A DNA stretch of 64,000 nucleotides from Maribellus sp. YY47 (GTDB taxonomy: Bacteria; Bacteroidota; Bacteroidia; Bacteroidales; Prolixibacteraceae): contig NZ_JALGYW010000001.1 of NCBI RefSeq assembly GCF_023111095.1, forward strand, positions 186,001-250,000. The letters run 5' to 3'. The position numbers and the translations under genes are program-made. Within the stretch, counting starts at the first letter, position 1; every line of letters starts with the position of its first letter. Below the pieces are notes generated by a model. That model saw only the letters and a list, made by a program, of their open reading frames with translations. It was not told the origin of the DNA and ran no database searches. Positions 63,493 to 64,000 of the stretch are shown here, piece after piece.

Positions 63493-64000
63493 TCAAAATT
63501 TCAACCGGAGCTGCATTTTTACTTCTGTTTTATCTTTTCCTGCAATTCCGTTATAGCCCGATCCGATGGTTTCGCCATTGGTCCAACGGGTGTTGGCGAG
63601 TTTAATCCAGCATTCGGCCCCGTCCGAAATTTTGTATTTGAGGTTCAGGTAAGTACGCCAGCCCTTGCCAAAAAAAGCGGGCACCGAAAACGTGTGCAAT
63701 AAATCGTTTTCGTAAGCGTAAATGCGGGCGTCGTAGTTGCTGGTGTTAAAGTATGCGATTCTGCCCGAGAGGCTGAGCGGAGCACCCTGAGGTTTGTAAA
63801 GCACATCCTGAAAGATCAGTATTCCGTGTTCTTTTGAAACTCCGTTAAACGAAGAGTGTTCGAAACGGCTGCTCCATCTCCAGTTGTCGGTAATGAAATA
63901 TTCAGTGTGAAGTCGGATTCGCCGAGTGTGTTCCGGCAGATTCACGTATAGCTTTTCCGCTTTATTTTTCTGATCTTTTGTTTCTGATTTGATGCGCAGG
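63493..64000 (-). CDS. C-terminal part of an outer-membrane barrel protein (5' end outside window)
   Basis: 169 codons visible, open to the right edge. The sequence is beta-barrel-like with alternating residues, ends in RLKF as expected for an outer-membrane assembly signal, and resembles the C-terminal region of Bacteroidota helix-hairpin-helix/ComEA-annotated proteins (IYAYENDLLHTFSVPAFFGKGWRTYLNLKYKI). The helix-hairpin-helix part, if present, lies outside the window. Confidence 0.7.
   Translation of the reverse strand, partial: LRIKSETKDQKNKAEKLYVNLPEHTRRIRLHTEYFITDNWRWSSRFEHSSFNGVSKEHGILIFQDVLYKPQGAPLSLSGRIAYFNTSNYDARIYAYENDLLHTFSVPAFFGKGWRTYLNLKYKISDGAECWIKLANTRWTNGETIGSGYNGIAGKDKTEVKMQLRLKF

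Overview
The window reads as a chromosome segment of a Bacteroidota bacterium, most likely an aerobic, free-living member near the Marinilabiliales/Prolixibacteraceae (the rank below phylum is inference). The phylum call rests on several things. The promoters match TTTG-N19-TAnnTTTG, exactly so upstream of rpmE and rplM. Ribosome binding sites are A-rich rather than strong Shine-Dalgarno sites. There is a type IX secretion C-terminal sorting domain, an alternative complex III operon, a DUF3098 gene between ftsX and uppP, and an acyl-ornithine type arginine operon. No transposase, integrase, prophage or CRISPR array is visible; this is core genome with a few odd intergenic regions.

Layout. 1-10.8 kb, nearly all minus strand: the 5' part of a surface protein, lon, rpmE, two tandem YghO-like acetyltransferases, a Bax-inhibitor-1 membrane protein, an AlkD-like HEAT protein and a polysaccharide flippase. 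10.9-12.0 kb: AI-2E family transporter. 12.2-20.2 kb: actABCDEF, alternative complex III, without an adjacent terminal oxidase. 20.8-22.9 kb: an NfeD-type protein with a flotillin. 22.9-23.6 kb: a non-coding stretch with a strict 41-bp array of palindromes. 23.6-25.9 kb: an ABC export pair. 25.9-27.1 kb: cysteine synthase preceded by what looks like a complete poly-cysteine leader-peptide attenuator. 27.2-29.8 kb: DUF302, HMA lipoprotein, a small ORF and an outer-membrane barrel protein. 29.9-34.8 kb (minus): carA and carB, separated by a four-helix-bundle gene. 34.9-46.4 kb (plus): argR, an N-acylglutamate synthase candidate, argG, argC, argD, proC, proB, proA, argF', then hisA, hisF and hisIE. 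47.3-51.2 kb (minus): ftsX-DUF3098-uppP-truB-queA. 51.5-54.3 kb (plus): rplM-rpsI-rpsB-tsf. 54.4-57.6 kb: a T9SS cargo protein, tRNA-Thr(CGT), a lipocalin-like lipoprotein and two unannotated paralogous 30-residue membrane peptides. 57.9-64 kb: lysS, recJ, a HAD phosphatase, a PlsC-type acyltransferase and the C-terminal part of a beta-barrel protein.

How it fits together. carAB makes carbamoyl phosphate for argF', which lies across a divergent control region holding a pair of ARG boxes exactly 21 bp apart; arginine and proline synthesis (both from glutamate) sit in one directional cluster with late histidine genes. actA-F oxidises quinol and passes electrons to a c-type cytochrome or oxidase encoded elsewhere. 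The most noteworthy observations are regulatory: the Cys-Cys-Cys leader peptide with terminator and antiterminator before cysK, the leader terminator before carA, structured leaders before rpmE, rplM and rpsB, the 41-bp palindrome array, and the pair of 30-residue transmembrane peptides.
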